A stretch of 64,000 nucleotides of DNA from Epiperipatus broadwayi (Eukaryota > Onychophora > Udeonychophora > Euonychophora > Peripatidae). Shown piece after piece: positions 12,606-24,666 of the stretch. The translations under genes were made by a program, and so were the position numbers. The notes under the pieces are model-generated. The model saw only the letters and a list, made by a program, of their open reading frames with translations. It made no database searches and was not told the origin of the DNA. The first letter of the stretch is position 1. Each line of letters starts with the position of its first letter. The stretch spans positions 3,221,555 to 3,285,554 of the forward strand of contig JAQFVV010012476.1 of NCBI GenBank assembly GCA_028023455.1, in the 5' to 3' direction.

Positions 12606-14957
12606 TTTCAAATATCTGGTAAATTTCAAATTGTAAACTTCAATTGGCCATTGAGTGCATTATCCAATCACATTTTTTCTTTAAAGTCAATTTATTGCCA
12701 CTCATATGACTATACCAAATTGTTGATTTTATTTCATCATATAAATAGCTAGATAGTGACCAGTAGAACTAATATTTTCAGTACTTTGCAAATAAAATCT
12801 TGATGGATTCACTTGCTAGGCTATGACTGAAAGTTTAAATTCACATCAAATGATTTTTTTAATAAACTTAGAATTTTTCTGAGGTAACTGATTTATTGCC
12901 AACTCAGATAACCATCTAACTTTGGTTGGGTAATAAGTAATGAGAATAAAACGAGGGAGGGGAGAGAAAGGATTCAAACTTTCACTTCTGGCAATTGGCA
13001 ATCCTAATGAGTCTCACATTCTCCTTCACTATGAGAATCTGTTGAAAAAACAAAATTTTAAAAATCTGCATTTATTGGACATACATCTGCAGAAAGGTCT
13101 TGCAGACCATTATCACAGCATCTATTAGATATATATTTACTGACCAATATTAAATGGATAATACATTGTCTGTAATCTACCTCTTCAATAAATATTTGAG
13201 ATTTTTAGAAACTTTATGTTTCAACAATCATGCATTAGTCTGTAATCTGAGTTTGAATTTTAGGCAGGTATGCTTGAATGTTTTCCAACAGACAATTTTT
13301 TTGTCAAAATAGCTATATGGCCTTTTGCTAACTTACCTTATCATCCAATATTGGTTGATAAATGGATATCTAACAAATTTTTTATCTAGAGGTTAAAACA
13401 AAGAAGGAAAACGGCTCAAACTCTTGCTATCTAAGGCTGATGCACACTGGCATCCCCTTTACCAAATGCTGTTGGAGAAGACTTTGTCCAGAAGTGAGTT
13501 CTTTAAAGGCTATTTTATTGTTATTAGGGAATTGTTCAATTACAGGGAAAAACAATTAAGTCTAGTGCATATTTGAACCCTACTTATGGAAGGTTAATAC
13601 ATTAATTGCAAGATAATTTAATGATTAGTGCATTTAAAATCTTTGTTACGATGTCATAACGCAATATACTCTTTACACTAAAATAAATATATATCATTTA
13701 TGCTTAAGGAAATTTGTTTACAAATGGCTGAACTCAGACGATATTGAGAATATTAATATATTTATTATATGAATAATATATATATACAAAATAAAGGACT
13801 ATTAAATTAAAATTTCACATCGGTATACTATATAAATTGTCTTTAGTACCGAGACTATTCTCTCGGGAGGTTCTTCTAAGAATCGCGGCAGAAGTTCAAT
13901 TTTAATCAGCTGTTTCGTTAATCAAATGCTTCCTATTTGATTTTATTTATTAAATAACAACCTTTGACCTTCACCCCAGATGAATTTTCCTCTCTAATGA
14001 TTCTAAAATCGTCATCAGTCGGACTCATCTAAAGGTTTTACATTTTCCCGATTTTCCATTAATGACCCTAATAATACGCCGAGTGGTTCTAGCCATTTGT
14101 CGGGATCCACGGTCATTTATTACGGCTGTTAGAAACGATCAGTTAAAAAACAAGATTAAGGCTAGCTAATTCTTTTTTTTTTTTTTTTAATAAAGAACAT
14201 CATTTCCAATTAAGACATTTTTATGGAAGAATGGAAAATACAATTCTCATTTTACATATTAAACCAGAACAGATTGGAGTTAAGTTTCTTGTAGCGCTGA
14301 TGCAGCCCTTATTGATTGCTTATTGATCTGTGTAAATTTGCCAATTAGATCTTGATACAATTAACATTATATAAAAGAAAGATTTAAACCACGAGTACCA
14401 ATAAAAGAGAAGTGATGACAATAAAAAAATAATTTTTACATTACTTTTTATGTATTTAAAAAATCCACACGCGCACACACAAAAATAATGTACCAAATTA
14501 TCACGCGACAGAATCTATTCCGTTCGTTGTATACAGAAGCGGTATCTATTTTTTCATTTTTTTTTTTTTCCAACTTAGGTAGCAAATTATATTCATTGAT
14601 GTTTTTATATGAATTATACTTTTATATTCCAAGAAATAGAGCGACATTTCAACATTCTAAAGCTTTCGGTCGTTATAATCTACTTAATTATATAAAATTC
14701 TATAACATCTAAAATGTAATCAGTTTTATTAAACAATAATATGCACACGAGTGGCGTGTGCATATATAAAAATACAAAAAAAAAAAAAAATAATGGTTTT
14801 AATAAGAGTTAAACATTTAGCAACAGAATATGGGTTAATTGTAAATATAAGGGTTAACCCTAATAAATATAATAAAAGTTTGGTAGAGTTAAATTAAAAT
14901 TATAATAATAAATCTTGAAATATATGAAAGTTCTATATTTAATTAGCTTGTTGTCAA
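12606..14957. other. Unassigned interval with a CpG-retaining patch
   Basis: No gene assigned. A stretch at about 13846-14140 holds roughly 14 CpG dinucleotides, clearly more than the surrounding sequence, without an open frame. It could be an unmethylated regulatory patch, an untranslated exon or a young insertion. A 34-codon open segment at about 13391-13494 lies between an AG and a GTGAGT but matches nothing I recognise. Confidence 0.3.
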
Positions 14958-15028
14958 GCGTTGGTGGCCTAGCAGTTAGCATTGTTGCCTTCCAAGCAGC
15001 TGGCCCGGGTTCGCTTCCCGATCAACGC
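14958..15028 (+). tRNA. tRNA-Gly(UCC)-like gene or tRNA-Gly SINE head
   Basis: 71 bases that fold as a tRNA. The acceptor GCGTTGG pairs with TCAACGC at the 3' end with one G-T wobble. The anticodon stem GTTGC/GCAGC encloses the loop CTTCCAA with anticodon TCC. Internal promoter boxes are present: tggcctagcagttag as box A and gggttcgcttcc as box B. The T stem has one C-A mismatch at its base (ccggg against cccga). The unit runs into an A-rich linker and a conserved-looking tail (about 15040-15160) ending in AATAAT repeats. This suggests a tRNA-Gly-derived SINE rather than a working tRNA gene, but I cannot exclude a functional tRNA. Confidence 0.65.
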
Positions 15029-15175
15029 TTTGATATATGAAAAAAAAACTGGAGGTTCTCATGATTAATCGCTAGGAAACGAGTGGCCTTTCCAACTACC
15101 CCCCTCCCAATGAAAAATCAGTAAAACAAGCAAATAAATGAATAATAATAACAATAATACTAATAATCATAAAAC
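15029..15175 (+). repeat. Probable SINE body and AAT-rich tail
   Basis: Follows the tRNA-Gly-like unit directly. It has an A-run, then a less AT-rich stretch (ctaggaaacgagtggcc, actacccccctccc), then AAATAAATGAATAATAATAA. The order of tRNA head, unrelated body and simple-repeat tail is that of a SINE. Only one copy is in this window. Confidence 0.45.
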
Positions 15176-15264
15176 AATAACAAAACGAAACAATTTGTGA
15201 AACACATATATGTGTATGTAAACATGCTAGTCCATTATTCTACTTATTCAATACTTTACAACAC

Positions 15265-15372
15265 TTTTTTTTTTTTTTCATATGTTATAGCATCTGCCGG
15301 GACGCGAACCCACAACCATCTGCAACCAACTACTTGCTTGTAAGGCGGTTGCGATGACCTCTCGGCTAACAC
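15265..15372 (-). repeat. tRNA-derived SINE, copy 1
   Basis: On the minus strand it starts near 15372 with gttagccgagaggtcatcg (box A), has a gtgggttcgcgtccc box B, and ends in tgctataacatatg plus a poly-A (the T-run at 15265-15278). Copies at 29659-29768 and 45309-45418 share every element. The spacing between the boxes is long, as in tRNAs with a long variable arm (Leu/Ser type), but the source tRNA is not certain. Confidence 0.8.
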
Positions 15373-15644
15373 TTTTTTTTAAAAGTTTACTCTGTACAAA
15401 CCTTTTCTTTTAAAATTTTTTAATACTGGTCTATTTGTAGCTCTCCTTTATATTCAACCATCAGCTATATTTTCCTAATAAACGCAATCAATATTGTACT
15501 TTTTTGGAATGCATTTGAGATAATTTTTATGGCATAAATGGAGGAAGCTTCTAACTTCTATGAATGCTAAACTCAATACATTTTAGGAAGTTTTACATTA
15601 TTCATTTGTTTCAATTGTCCAATGCAATGAAGAAGTGATTTACA

Positions 15645-16280
15645 ATAATAGATCTTATATGCAATATATAGGATATATGAGCACAGACTTTCACAAGCCC
15701 CACTACTTTCCACTCTACTTCATACCACTGATACTCTTGAACACATATATGTCAAAAAGATAAATAATCACTAATATACGTATTTAATGCTAAACCAGCA
15801 ATCATCAATTGGTCCAGATTATCATCTTTACACATATATGCAATAAGTGCTCAGATGTATATTAATATAAGAGAAATGTCTGCCCATTCCTCATATATGT
15901 ATTAAATGGATTATGTCCTGTATCTGAGGGGTCAGATTAACTTTAGGTCAACAAGGGTGTGATGAGAATCTCAGCCTCAGGGTGGCCTTTGACCATTCCA
16001 TCATCAGATTTTTAATTGGATGGATTGTTGAAGAGGTTGGAGTGTGGAGTGGATTGATTCTGAGCACTTATAGCATATATGTGTAGAGATGGTAATCTGG
16101 ACCAACTGATGATTGCTGGCTTAGCATGAAATATGTATATTGGTGATTATTTATCTTTTCAACATATATGTGTTCAAATATATCAGTGTTATGAGATAAA
16201 GTGGAGAGTAGTGGGTCGTGTGAAAGTCTGTGCTCATATACTCTGTATATTACAAATATAGTCACAGGTATATAATAAGC
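15645..16280. repeat. Foldback element F2, copy 2
   Basis: Inverted arms: gagcacagactttcacaag near 15680 against gtgaaagtctgtgctcat near 16220, and ttggtccagattatcatc near 15810 against gatggtaatctggacc near 16088. The right end carries the shared terminal acctgt...aagcctgt in inverse orientation. A direct partial duplication of the centre follows at 16300-16500. A minus-strand frame at 16068-16319 follows the arm and is not a gene. Confidence 0.75.
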
Positions 16281-16289
16281 CTGTGTTTC

Positions 16290-16500
16290 AGTTATTACAT
16301 AATAGCGATGTCTGTCCATCCCTTATATATTTATTAAATGGACTATGTCCTGTACATGAGGAGTCAGATTGATCTTAAGTCAACATGGGTGTGACAAAAA
16401 TTTTAGCCTCAGGGTGACCTTTGAGCATTCCATCATCAGATTTTCAATTGACTGGATGGATGGTTGAAGAGTTGGAGTGTGGAGTAGATTGTTAAAATTA
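16290..16500. repeat. Partial tandem duplicate of the F2 centre
   Basis: Repeats 15880-16055 in direct orientation, with shared landmarks aaatggactatgtcctgta, catggg/caaggg tgtga and ccattccatcatcagat. It indicates local unequal exchange or replication slippage within the hairpin. Confidence 0.65.
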
Positions 16501-17259
16501 TATCTGATGACAACAATGCTTTATTAAAATTAGAAAAAAAGAAATCACATGTTCAAAACTAATGTTTAAAAATATAAACTATATTGTTAATGTTACTATA
16601 GAGACAGAAACAATTTCAGAGAGAACACACCCTTTTTTTCATTTAAAAACTTTTGTGTTTTAACATTACCTTACTCTATTTATTCTGGACATGCAATAAA
16701 GAAAATGTAATGTGAATAGGCAACCTTGGAGAGGGAGGGCAATAGTTTCATCATTTAACATCTATGATTTAAATGGAATGATTAACAACAAAAATACTAT
16801 GCTAACTACCATAAATCTAAGACCACTAATGCCATTTGGATTGTAATATTGACAAATGAAAAGTAACTGGATAACATTCAGGGATTAACATGTCTATGGA
16901 GCCTTACATTTACCACACAAAGAAAAATTTGAAAGGAATTGCTGCAAGAAAAAAATAAATTAAAGCAAAGTCTTATATATGCTCATAGTACAGATGCTCA
17001 GATAAAAATTTTCATTTATCAGCAATAGTTAAAAGTAAAATGGTAATATTTATAACATATTTCTTCTAAATTAATAGTATTGATTACAGTGCAGTTTAAG
17101 TTTGTCATTTGATAACTTAAATAATAACAATCAAGTAAAATAAAAGATCAATTAAAACATAAATAGTATTTGCATAACTTAGTTTGAATTGTAAATAACT
17201 TTATAAAAAATATATTACTTGATTTTTATTTTTAAAAGATAATATTACTAAAAATTTTC
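16501..17259. other. Unassigned AT-rich interval
   Basis: No gene or repeat recognised. Confidence 0.3.
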
Positions 17260-17330
17260 TCTATATATAACATTTGTAATACAAGTTTGTTAAATTAGGT
17301 CATGTGACATATGACTTGATTTCTTTGTAA
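17260..17330. repeat. F4 foldback terminal fragment
   Basis: Matches the end of F4 at 51299-51370 (ctatatataacat, ttaaattaggtcatgtga). It lies directly upstream of the TA run and LTR-like repeat, so the later insertion probably landed next to or in an F4 remnant. Confidence 0.5.
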
Positions 17331-17345
17331 TATATATATATATAT

Positions 17346-19376
17346 TGTAACGAGCACAGACGTTCGTTACATTTTTTTTTTTTATATTTATTAAACATGA
17401 AAGTAAATTAAAAAGTTTGCATTTAAAAATTTTCTTTAACAATTAAAAATTGAAATTAAATATCATCTTAAACTCGTATATATTAAATTGCACAGATAAA
17501 AAAAAAATTATTAAAATAAAACTGTATTAAAAATAGAAAAGATATTTTAAAAACAAAAACTTAAAAAGATTTGGAGATATAATTATATCTTTAAATTTAT
17601 CTTTAAATATATCTTTGATTTGGAAAACAGGTTAATTAATCAGAAATGGAAATGATAAATTTAATTAGTCAAATGTAAACCAGCCTTGGGCATTTAAAGG
17701 TAAAAACAGCGGTCAGATAGGAAAACAATAGAAACAAATAGCCAATGAAAGAAATCCATCGGGAAATCAGACCTCAGCGAAAGGATCATCACATCGATGA
17801 CATAATGCCAAGTCAATCCTTCGAATATGTATAAAAGGAAAATTTGGAAATTATTAATTAGTGAATGATTAATTATGATGTGAGAGATATGTGGTAATGC
17901 GGAAGTGAAGAAGGGATTGAAACAGACGCACGATTCAATCCCTTCAGTTTTGCTAGGAAAGAAAGAGAAATGAACTGTCGTTTTTCTACATTGAGGACCA
18001 GTTAAAACAAAAACCTCCGGATGGATAAATAAATCGGCCAACAGAATATCAATCTTAGGACGGCGTGGGAATTCACGTTCATGGCAAGCAACGAATAAAG
18101 AGGAACTGTTTTAAACCGTAAGAACTTTATAAATAATGAACATTAAATTAAACTTTCCAGAGTTAAATGATTGCAATATTATCCTATCTGACCAACTTAA
18201 TTTATTAATAATGTTATTTGATGTATTTCTTTTTTTATATATATTTAAAATCATTTCCATTTATTTATTTACTTTTTTGTTCTTTAAGTTTTATTATGAT
18301 TTCTGTTTTCCGTTAAGGTAAATTATATAAATGTTAAGCTTAAGTCGGGCGTGAATGGTTGTATAGATTTGTAAAGTTATATTAGGGGAGGGTAATCTTA
18401 GGTTATTTGTTTCGTTGTTGAATTGGGTCAATGGATTGGATACATTGATGTAGTTAGTAGATGTAGTCGGAGATTTGCTACTGGCAGAATCGCTTCATAT
18501 GCCGCACTCTCCCGTTTTGCCTATGGAAGGAATTATAAAACGCAGAGCGCAGTTCCTTTCTATGGAGTTTTTGTTTTATTGTTCTTCTCGTTGGATAGAA
18601 GTAATATTTCTATCTAATGAAAGTCAATATCTTCTCTTAATCTTTTTGGTGCTGCCGTATTCCATATTACATTGAATACATCGATGTATCAGATGAATTG
18701 ATACCAGTTTGACTGTGAATTTTAGCCTAAGGTTAAATAGGGATAGAATATTTTATTTTCAAATGCAAATCTATGTGGTCTATTCATACTTGACCATAAA
18801 TAAAAATGCATTAAATTTAAGTTGTTTATAGATGCTTGCATGGATTGGTTATCGGTTAAGTATGTTTTGGGTTTTCATATTTGATCAAAATATATACACA
18901 TTCGATAAATAATGATACCTTATGGTGAGTATCTAAAATGTATTTATTCGGATGTCTTTTAAGTTATTGGTGACAATGCAAGTATCTTATGGTGAATACT
19001 ATTGGGTTACATATAAATTTCCCTCCGCAATTGTCAGTAATCAATAATTTTGTATTTTGATTGTTTATGTTTCTTTTGAAATGTTTTTGACCGTGAAATC
19101 TATGTAACCGATCTATATTCAACATTATAAACAAGCTTTCATAAATTTATATGTGCGAACTTAATTAAAATGTAAAATTATAATATAATAGTAATTAAAT
19201 GTAAATTAAAGTAAAGTTAAAAATAATGTTAAATGTTAAAATGTAAACTGATACTAAAACAAATTTAAATCTTATATATATATGTGCGTAAATAAATTTT
19301 TGTATGTTAATTACTGGCAGTGGCTTATTTTTTTTTTTTTTTATATATACTCTTAGATTATCTTATTAAATCTCTG
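17346..19376 (+). mobile_element. LTR-like repeat (TGTAACGA family), copy 1, 3'-truncated
   Basis: Begins TGTAACGAGCACAGACG immediately after a (TA)n run. Compared with the complete copy at 47078-49287 it stops near 19376, losing the last 150 or so bases, where the large palindrome begins. Ends of the form TGTAAC...GTTACA with an 8-bp terminal inverted match are typical of Ty3/gypsy LTRs, so this may be a solo LTR. A non-autonomous DNA transposon is the alternative. Short frames inside (17694-18041 minus, 18423-18617 plus) are broken in the other copies and are not supported as genes. AATAAA-like signals occur but are uninformative in such AT-rich DNA. Confidence 0.7.
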
Positions 19377-20054
19377 ATATACCCTGAGTAAATTTCTTTT
19401 TTCAAAATAAAATATTTTATCTGTTTACATATAGTCGTATACTTTAAATCTTATAAAAGCACTGCCAGAATGAAATAGCACATATATTAAACACTAGAAA
19501 GTATAAATAATTTTAAACTGTATTTCGTTAAAAAGAAAGTCAAAAGGTTGCGATTGATATTTTGTTGTTGATATATATATTATGCTTTTATGCGTATAGG
19601 TGCGCACAGCCACGTAGGTTTATGATCGAAATGTGGAGCCTTACAATGAGTACCTTTGGGAATTACTTCAGTGTAACCCTATGTATGCATTTCAATCAGT
19701 CATAAATAAGTTGATGGTATTTATAATCGTGCTGCAAATATACACGTTTAAACCCATTATTTTTTCAAACATATTTATCTCAATGCAACCTTATTTAAAT
19801 AAATAATTTATAAAATTTGCTTGTCAAGCCGTGTGTAAAAATAAAATGTATAAAAAAAAAATAATAGAACTCTTGTGGGGAGGAGGCGTAGACGTAAATG
19901 GTCCTTAGGAAAGCGATAGTAAACATGTTTTTTATATATAGTATTTATACTAACCGAATGTTTGTAAATTTTGTTAGTCATGTACAGTAATTACTAACCC
20001 TAAGTAAAATATTTTTTTTTTTGATCATTTTTTTTTTAAGCAACTTTACTGATA
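19377..20054. repeat. Outer arm of large palindrome (left)
   Basis: Reverse complement of 22079-22757. Matching landmarks are taccctgag...aaattt at both outer edges, gcactgccagaatgaaat, gtggggaggaggcgtagac against ctatgcctcctccccac, and agcaactttactgata at the inner edge. Not seen elsewhere in the window. No coding capacity. Confidence 0.85.
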
Positions 20055-22078
20055 TGTAACGAGCACAGACGTTCGTTACATTGTTTTTTTATTTATTTAT
20101 TAAACATGAAAGTAAATTAAAAAGTTCGCATTTAAAAATTTTCTTTAAGAATTAAAAATTGAAATTAAATATCATCTTAAACTCTTATATATTAAATCGC
20201 ACATTATTTTTAACTTTGATTTTTGACTTTAATTTACATTTAATTACTATTATATTCTAATTTTACATTTTAATTAAGTTCGCACAGATAAATTTATGAA
20301 AGCTTGTTTATAATGTTGAATATAGAGCGGTTACATAGATTTCACGGTCAAAAACATTTCAAAGTAAACATAAACGATCAAAATACAAAATTATTGATTA
20401 CTGACAATTGCGGAGGGAAATTTATACATAACCCAATAGTATTCACCATAAGATACTTGCATTGTCACCAATAACTTAAAAGACATCCGAATAAATACAT
20501 TTTAGATACTCACCGTATGGTATCATTATTTATCGAATGTCTATATATTTTGATCAAATATGAAAACCCAAAACATACTTAACCGATAACCAATCCATGC
20601 AAGCGTCTATAAACAACTTAAATTTAATGCATTTTTATTTAGGGTCAAGTATGAATAGACCACATAGATTTGCATTTGAAAATAAAATATTCTGTCCCTA
20701 TTTAACCTTAGGCTAAAATTCGCAGTCAAACTGGCATCAATCCATCTGATACATCGATGTATTCAATGTAATACGGAATACGGCAGCACCAAAAAGGTTA
20801 AGAGAAGATATTGACTCTCATTAGACAGGAATATTACTTCTATCTAACGAGAAGTAAAAAAAAAAAAAACTCCATAGAAAGGAACTGCGCTCTGCGTCTT
20901 ATAATTCCTTCTATAGGCAAAACAGGAGAGTGCGGCATATGAAGTGAGTCTGCCAGTAGTGAATCTCCGACTACATCTACTAACTACATCAATATATCCA
21001 ATACATTGACCCAATCTAACAACGACACAAATAACCTAAGATTACCCTCCCCTAATATAACTTTACAAATCTATACAGCCATTCACGCCTGACTTAAGTT
21101 TAACATTTATATAATTAATTTAACGAAAAACAAAAAAAAATCATGATAAAAACTTAAAGAATAAAAAATAAATAAATGGAAATGATTTTACATAAATAAG
21201 AAAAAAAATACATCAAATAACACTATTAATAAAGAATTTAGTTTGGTCACATAGGATTCTATTCGTAACAATTAAATACTAGGAAAGTTTAAAATTTAAA
21301 ATTCTTAGTGTTTTCAAATTAATATTGTTCATTATATCTTAGAAAGTTCTTACGGTTTTAGAAATGTTCATCTTTTACAATTGCTTGCCGTTTGAAATCC
21401 AGCATTAAATTTCCCGATGATCCTGTGGTCCTCTGAATATAAGAAAAGCGATGTTTCATTTTTCCATTTTATAACAACTGAAGGGATTGAACGTGCGTCC
21501 TTCAATCTCTTCTCCCGCACCTCCACACTAACATCTATCTGTCACATCGTAATAATCATAATAACTCACTGATTAATAATTTCCAAATTTTCCTTTTATA
21601 CGTATTCGAAGGATTGACTTGGCATTATGTCATCGATGTGATGATCCTTTCGCTGAGGTCCGATTTCCCGATGGATTTCTTTCATTGGCTATTTGTTTCT
21701 ATTGTTCCCCTATCTGACCGATGTTTTTACATTTAAATGCCCAAGGCTGGTTTACATTTGACTAATTAAATTTATCATTTCCATTTCTGATTAATTAACC
21801 TGTTTTCCAAATCAAAGATATATTTAAAGATAAATTTAAAGATATAATTTTATTTCCAAATCTTTTTAAAATTTAGTTTTAAAATACTTTTTCTTTAATA
21901 AAGTTTTATTTTAATAATTTTTCATTATCTGTGCGATTTAATATATAAGAGTTTAAGATGATATTTAATTTCAATTTTTAATTCTTAAAGAAAATATTTA
22001 AATGCGAACTTTTTAATTTACTTTCATGTTTAATAAATAAATAAAAAAACAATGTAACGAACATCTGTGCTTGTTACA
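20055..22078 (-). mobile_element. Rearranged LTR-like repeat inside palindrome, copy 2
   Basis: Both ends are the same terminus in opposite orientation: TGTAACGAGCACAGACG at 20055 and its inverse ending TTGTTACA at 22078. The first ~150 bases (20055-20205) are the reverse complement of the last ~150 (21930-22078). The rest runs in minus orientation and corresponds to copy 1 positions from about 19210 back to 17346. So the natural 3' end of the repeat has been replaced by an inverted copy of its 5' end. This produces a long terminal inverted repeat not present in copies 3 and 4. Confidence 0.8.
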
Positions 22079-22757
22079 TATCAGTAAAGTTGCTTAAAAA
22101 AAAATGATCAAAAAAAAAATATTTTACTTAGGGTTAGTAATTACGGTACACGACTAACAAAATTTACAAACATTCGGTTAGTATAAATACTATATATAAA
22201 AAACAAGTTTACTATCGCTTTCCTAAGGACCATTTATGTCTATGCCTCCTCCCCACAAGAGTTCTATTATTATTTTTTTTTATACATTTTATTTTTACAC
22301 ACGGCATGACAAGTAAATTTTATAAATTATTTATTTAAATAAGGTTGCATTGAGATAAATATGTTTTAAGAAATAATGGGTTTAAATGTGTATATTTGCA
22401 GCACGATTATAAATACCATCAACTTATTTATGACTGATTGAAATGCATACATAGGGTTACACTGAAGTAATTCCCAAAGGTACTCATTGTAAGGCTCCAC
22501 ATTTCGATCATAAACTTACGTGGCTGTGCGCACCTATACACATAAAAGCATAATATATATATCAACAACAAAATATCAATCGCAACCTTTTGACTTTCTT
22601 TTTAACGAAATACAGTTTAAAATTATTTATACTTTCTAGTGTTTAATATATGTGCTATTTCATTCTGGCAGTGCTTTTATAAGATTTAAAGTATACGACT
22701 TATGTAACCAGATAAAATATTTCATTTTGACAAAATTTGCTCAGGGTATTTGTGGTT
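22079..22757. repeat. Outer arm of large palindrome (right)
   Basis: Reverse complement of 19377-20054. With the inner 150-bp inverted ends of copy 2 it forms continuous arms of about 830 bp separated by about 1.7 kb. The sequence after 22757 has no counterpart on the left. Confidence 0.85.
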
Positions 22758-24154
22758 TAAAATATATTATATAAGTATATTTTCTTTAACAAATACATCA
22801 AAAATTAGGTCTGAATGTATTTGAGCACTCAAAATAAACTTTTTTCTAGGAGATCATTGGCCAAATTACTTGATTAACACATTTATATTATATGATTATG
22901 AGCAAAACAACATTTTCTAAAATTATATTTTCATATTTGTGGTTTTCAGTTTGAATAGCTTGATGCAAAAATAAAATTAGTTTTTAGTATATTTATATTA
23001 AAAACATTTTGAAATAATAAAAATATTTTAAAGACAATGAAATTATCTTTAAAATGTATTTTTCAGACTTTATTAATACAATATAAAAATGTTTTCTTTC
23101 CCACATGTAAATTTGTTAATGCTTTAAATAACATTATATAATCATAAAATCAAACTGTATTTGGTACTAAACATTAGATTTAAATGTAAGCCAAAAATTC
23201 ATCTTTCTATCTTTACTAACAATAATGCAAAAATTCTCTGTTAAACTATGGAATTTTCCTTTAAAGTAATTCTTATTTTATAATTATAACTGACATCTTA
23301 GAAATAAAAAAGGAAATTAAATTTTAACTTCTAGATTATAAACATTTAACATATGTAAATAAAAAGCCAAAATACTATTGTTAATCTCTGTTATTGCAAA
23401 ATAAGATAGTAAGGAGTTAAACATTCATTTTCTATTATTATAATTAGATGAATGATTTTTTTTTTAAATTTGTAATTCTTAATTAATCAGAAGCGCAACA
23501 ATCAGGAATTTTGAATAGTAGTATTCCATTTATATTTATACATGTTGTATACATTGTTGCTATGATATATGTTAAATTTTATTCCATGTCTCCTCCCACT
23601 TATATCTACATCATGTAAATGATATATTTATTTTATATAGCATGATGTTTTTATAAACTGTAATAATCAGCCATTAATCCAATGCACATGTGATTTGTGG
23701 ATTTTTAACTATAAATGAATACTCTCATTTCCAAACACAAGAAAAAATCTTTGTGAAAAGATAGAATGAATCTTTATCCTTTCAACCCAAACATTTATGT
23801 ATGGGCAAATCATAAGCATTTGGGAATGAGAGCATGAAGATGTTAAGCAATCATTTTAAATTACCTTTACTATGCCTGAATGAATGATGCTTGCAAAATT
23901 TACTAGAATGTATAATAGCACATGCTTTGGTAATAAACTTTGATTAGAGTAAAATACATATAGGTTATTGAATTGCAAGTGTAAAGTATTTTTTCAACAT
24001 GCACACACACATATATATTGTAATGAATAAATAGTTCCAACATAACTTTACTAAATGGCACCACTGGGTATTAAATCTATACTTCTATCCAATAACTAAT
24101 TGTAATTAAATATTAACATAAAAAATATTAAAGAAAGAAATTAACTTTATTAAC
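22758..24154. other. Unassigned AT-rich interval
   Basis: No gene or repeat recognised. A short CA/TA run lies at about 24001-24018. Confidence 0.3.
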
Positions 24155-24666
24155 AAAGTTACTATTAAAAAACAAAGACAAAACTCTCCATACAGTAGTG
24201 CCACCTTGTGCTAACAAGAGTAATCAATGGATGCCAGAAGGCTTGTGCATAAAATCCCTATCTAGTGCCTACTCATCCAATATTCCTAGACCAGTTTCTG
24301 GCTTGTAGCCATCATCAGTGGCATCCATTGACCACTCTTGTTAGCACAAGGTGGCACTACTATATGGAGAGTTATTAGTTTTTATGCTGGGTTTGTGGAA
24401 AGATAAAGGGGATTTATAAAGGCCATAGAGTTGACAAAAATTATGTTGTGGAAATGGGATGGGGCAGAATATGGGAAGACTTAGAGTGGAGAATGGAAAA
24501 TAAAGTGGCTAACAGGTTTATATGGGCATAATTGCTGAGATATTCTTGACTTTGTTTAAGGAGAAGCCAAATACATCACATCATCAACATCACATCACCT
24601 TTGTTTACAACAATTATGTGCTAGTATGAGATGGTGATCATGTGATGTTTAGTGGTTTAAAGTTAC
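24155..24666. repeat. Foldback F1 copy with 8-bp target duplication, carrying F6
   Basis: The direct repeat AAAGTTAC lies at 24155-24162 and 24659-24666, bracketing 496 bp. Inside, 24178-24372 is a compact F1 hairpin: a full left arm, then only the outer 60 bases of the right arm (ggcatccattgacc...tggagagtt). The F6 repeat (24373-24593) follows, then the F1 terminus ending catgtgatg. An 8-bp duplication is the hallmark of hAT elements, among others. Confidence 0.75.
24373..24593 (+). repeat. Dispersed repeat F6, copy 2
   Basis: Matches 7490-7712 inverted. It starts attagtttttatgctggg and ends in catcacatc-type repeats. It replaces part of the right F1 terminus, suggesting insertion into, or capture by, F1. 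Confidence 0.6.

Noticed and set aside
13391-13494. Possible spliced exon between ttatctag and gtgagt
   Set aside because: 34 open codons with plausible splice sites are expected by chance in 64 kb, and the peptide matches no family I recognise.
17694-18041. 115-codon minus-strand frame inside the LTR-like repeat as a possible gene
   Set aside because: In copy 3 the frame is split by a shift, and in copies 2 and 4 the matching region is not open. No domain recognised.
24178-24372. Regular spaced repeats of F1 considered as a CRISPR-like array
   Set aside because: Copies are tens of kilobases apart, palindromic, and flanked by target duplications; the genome is eukaryotic.
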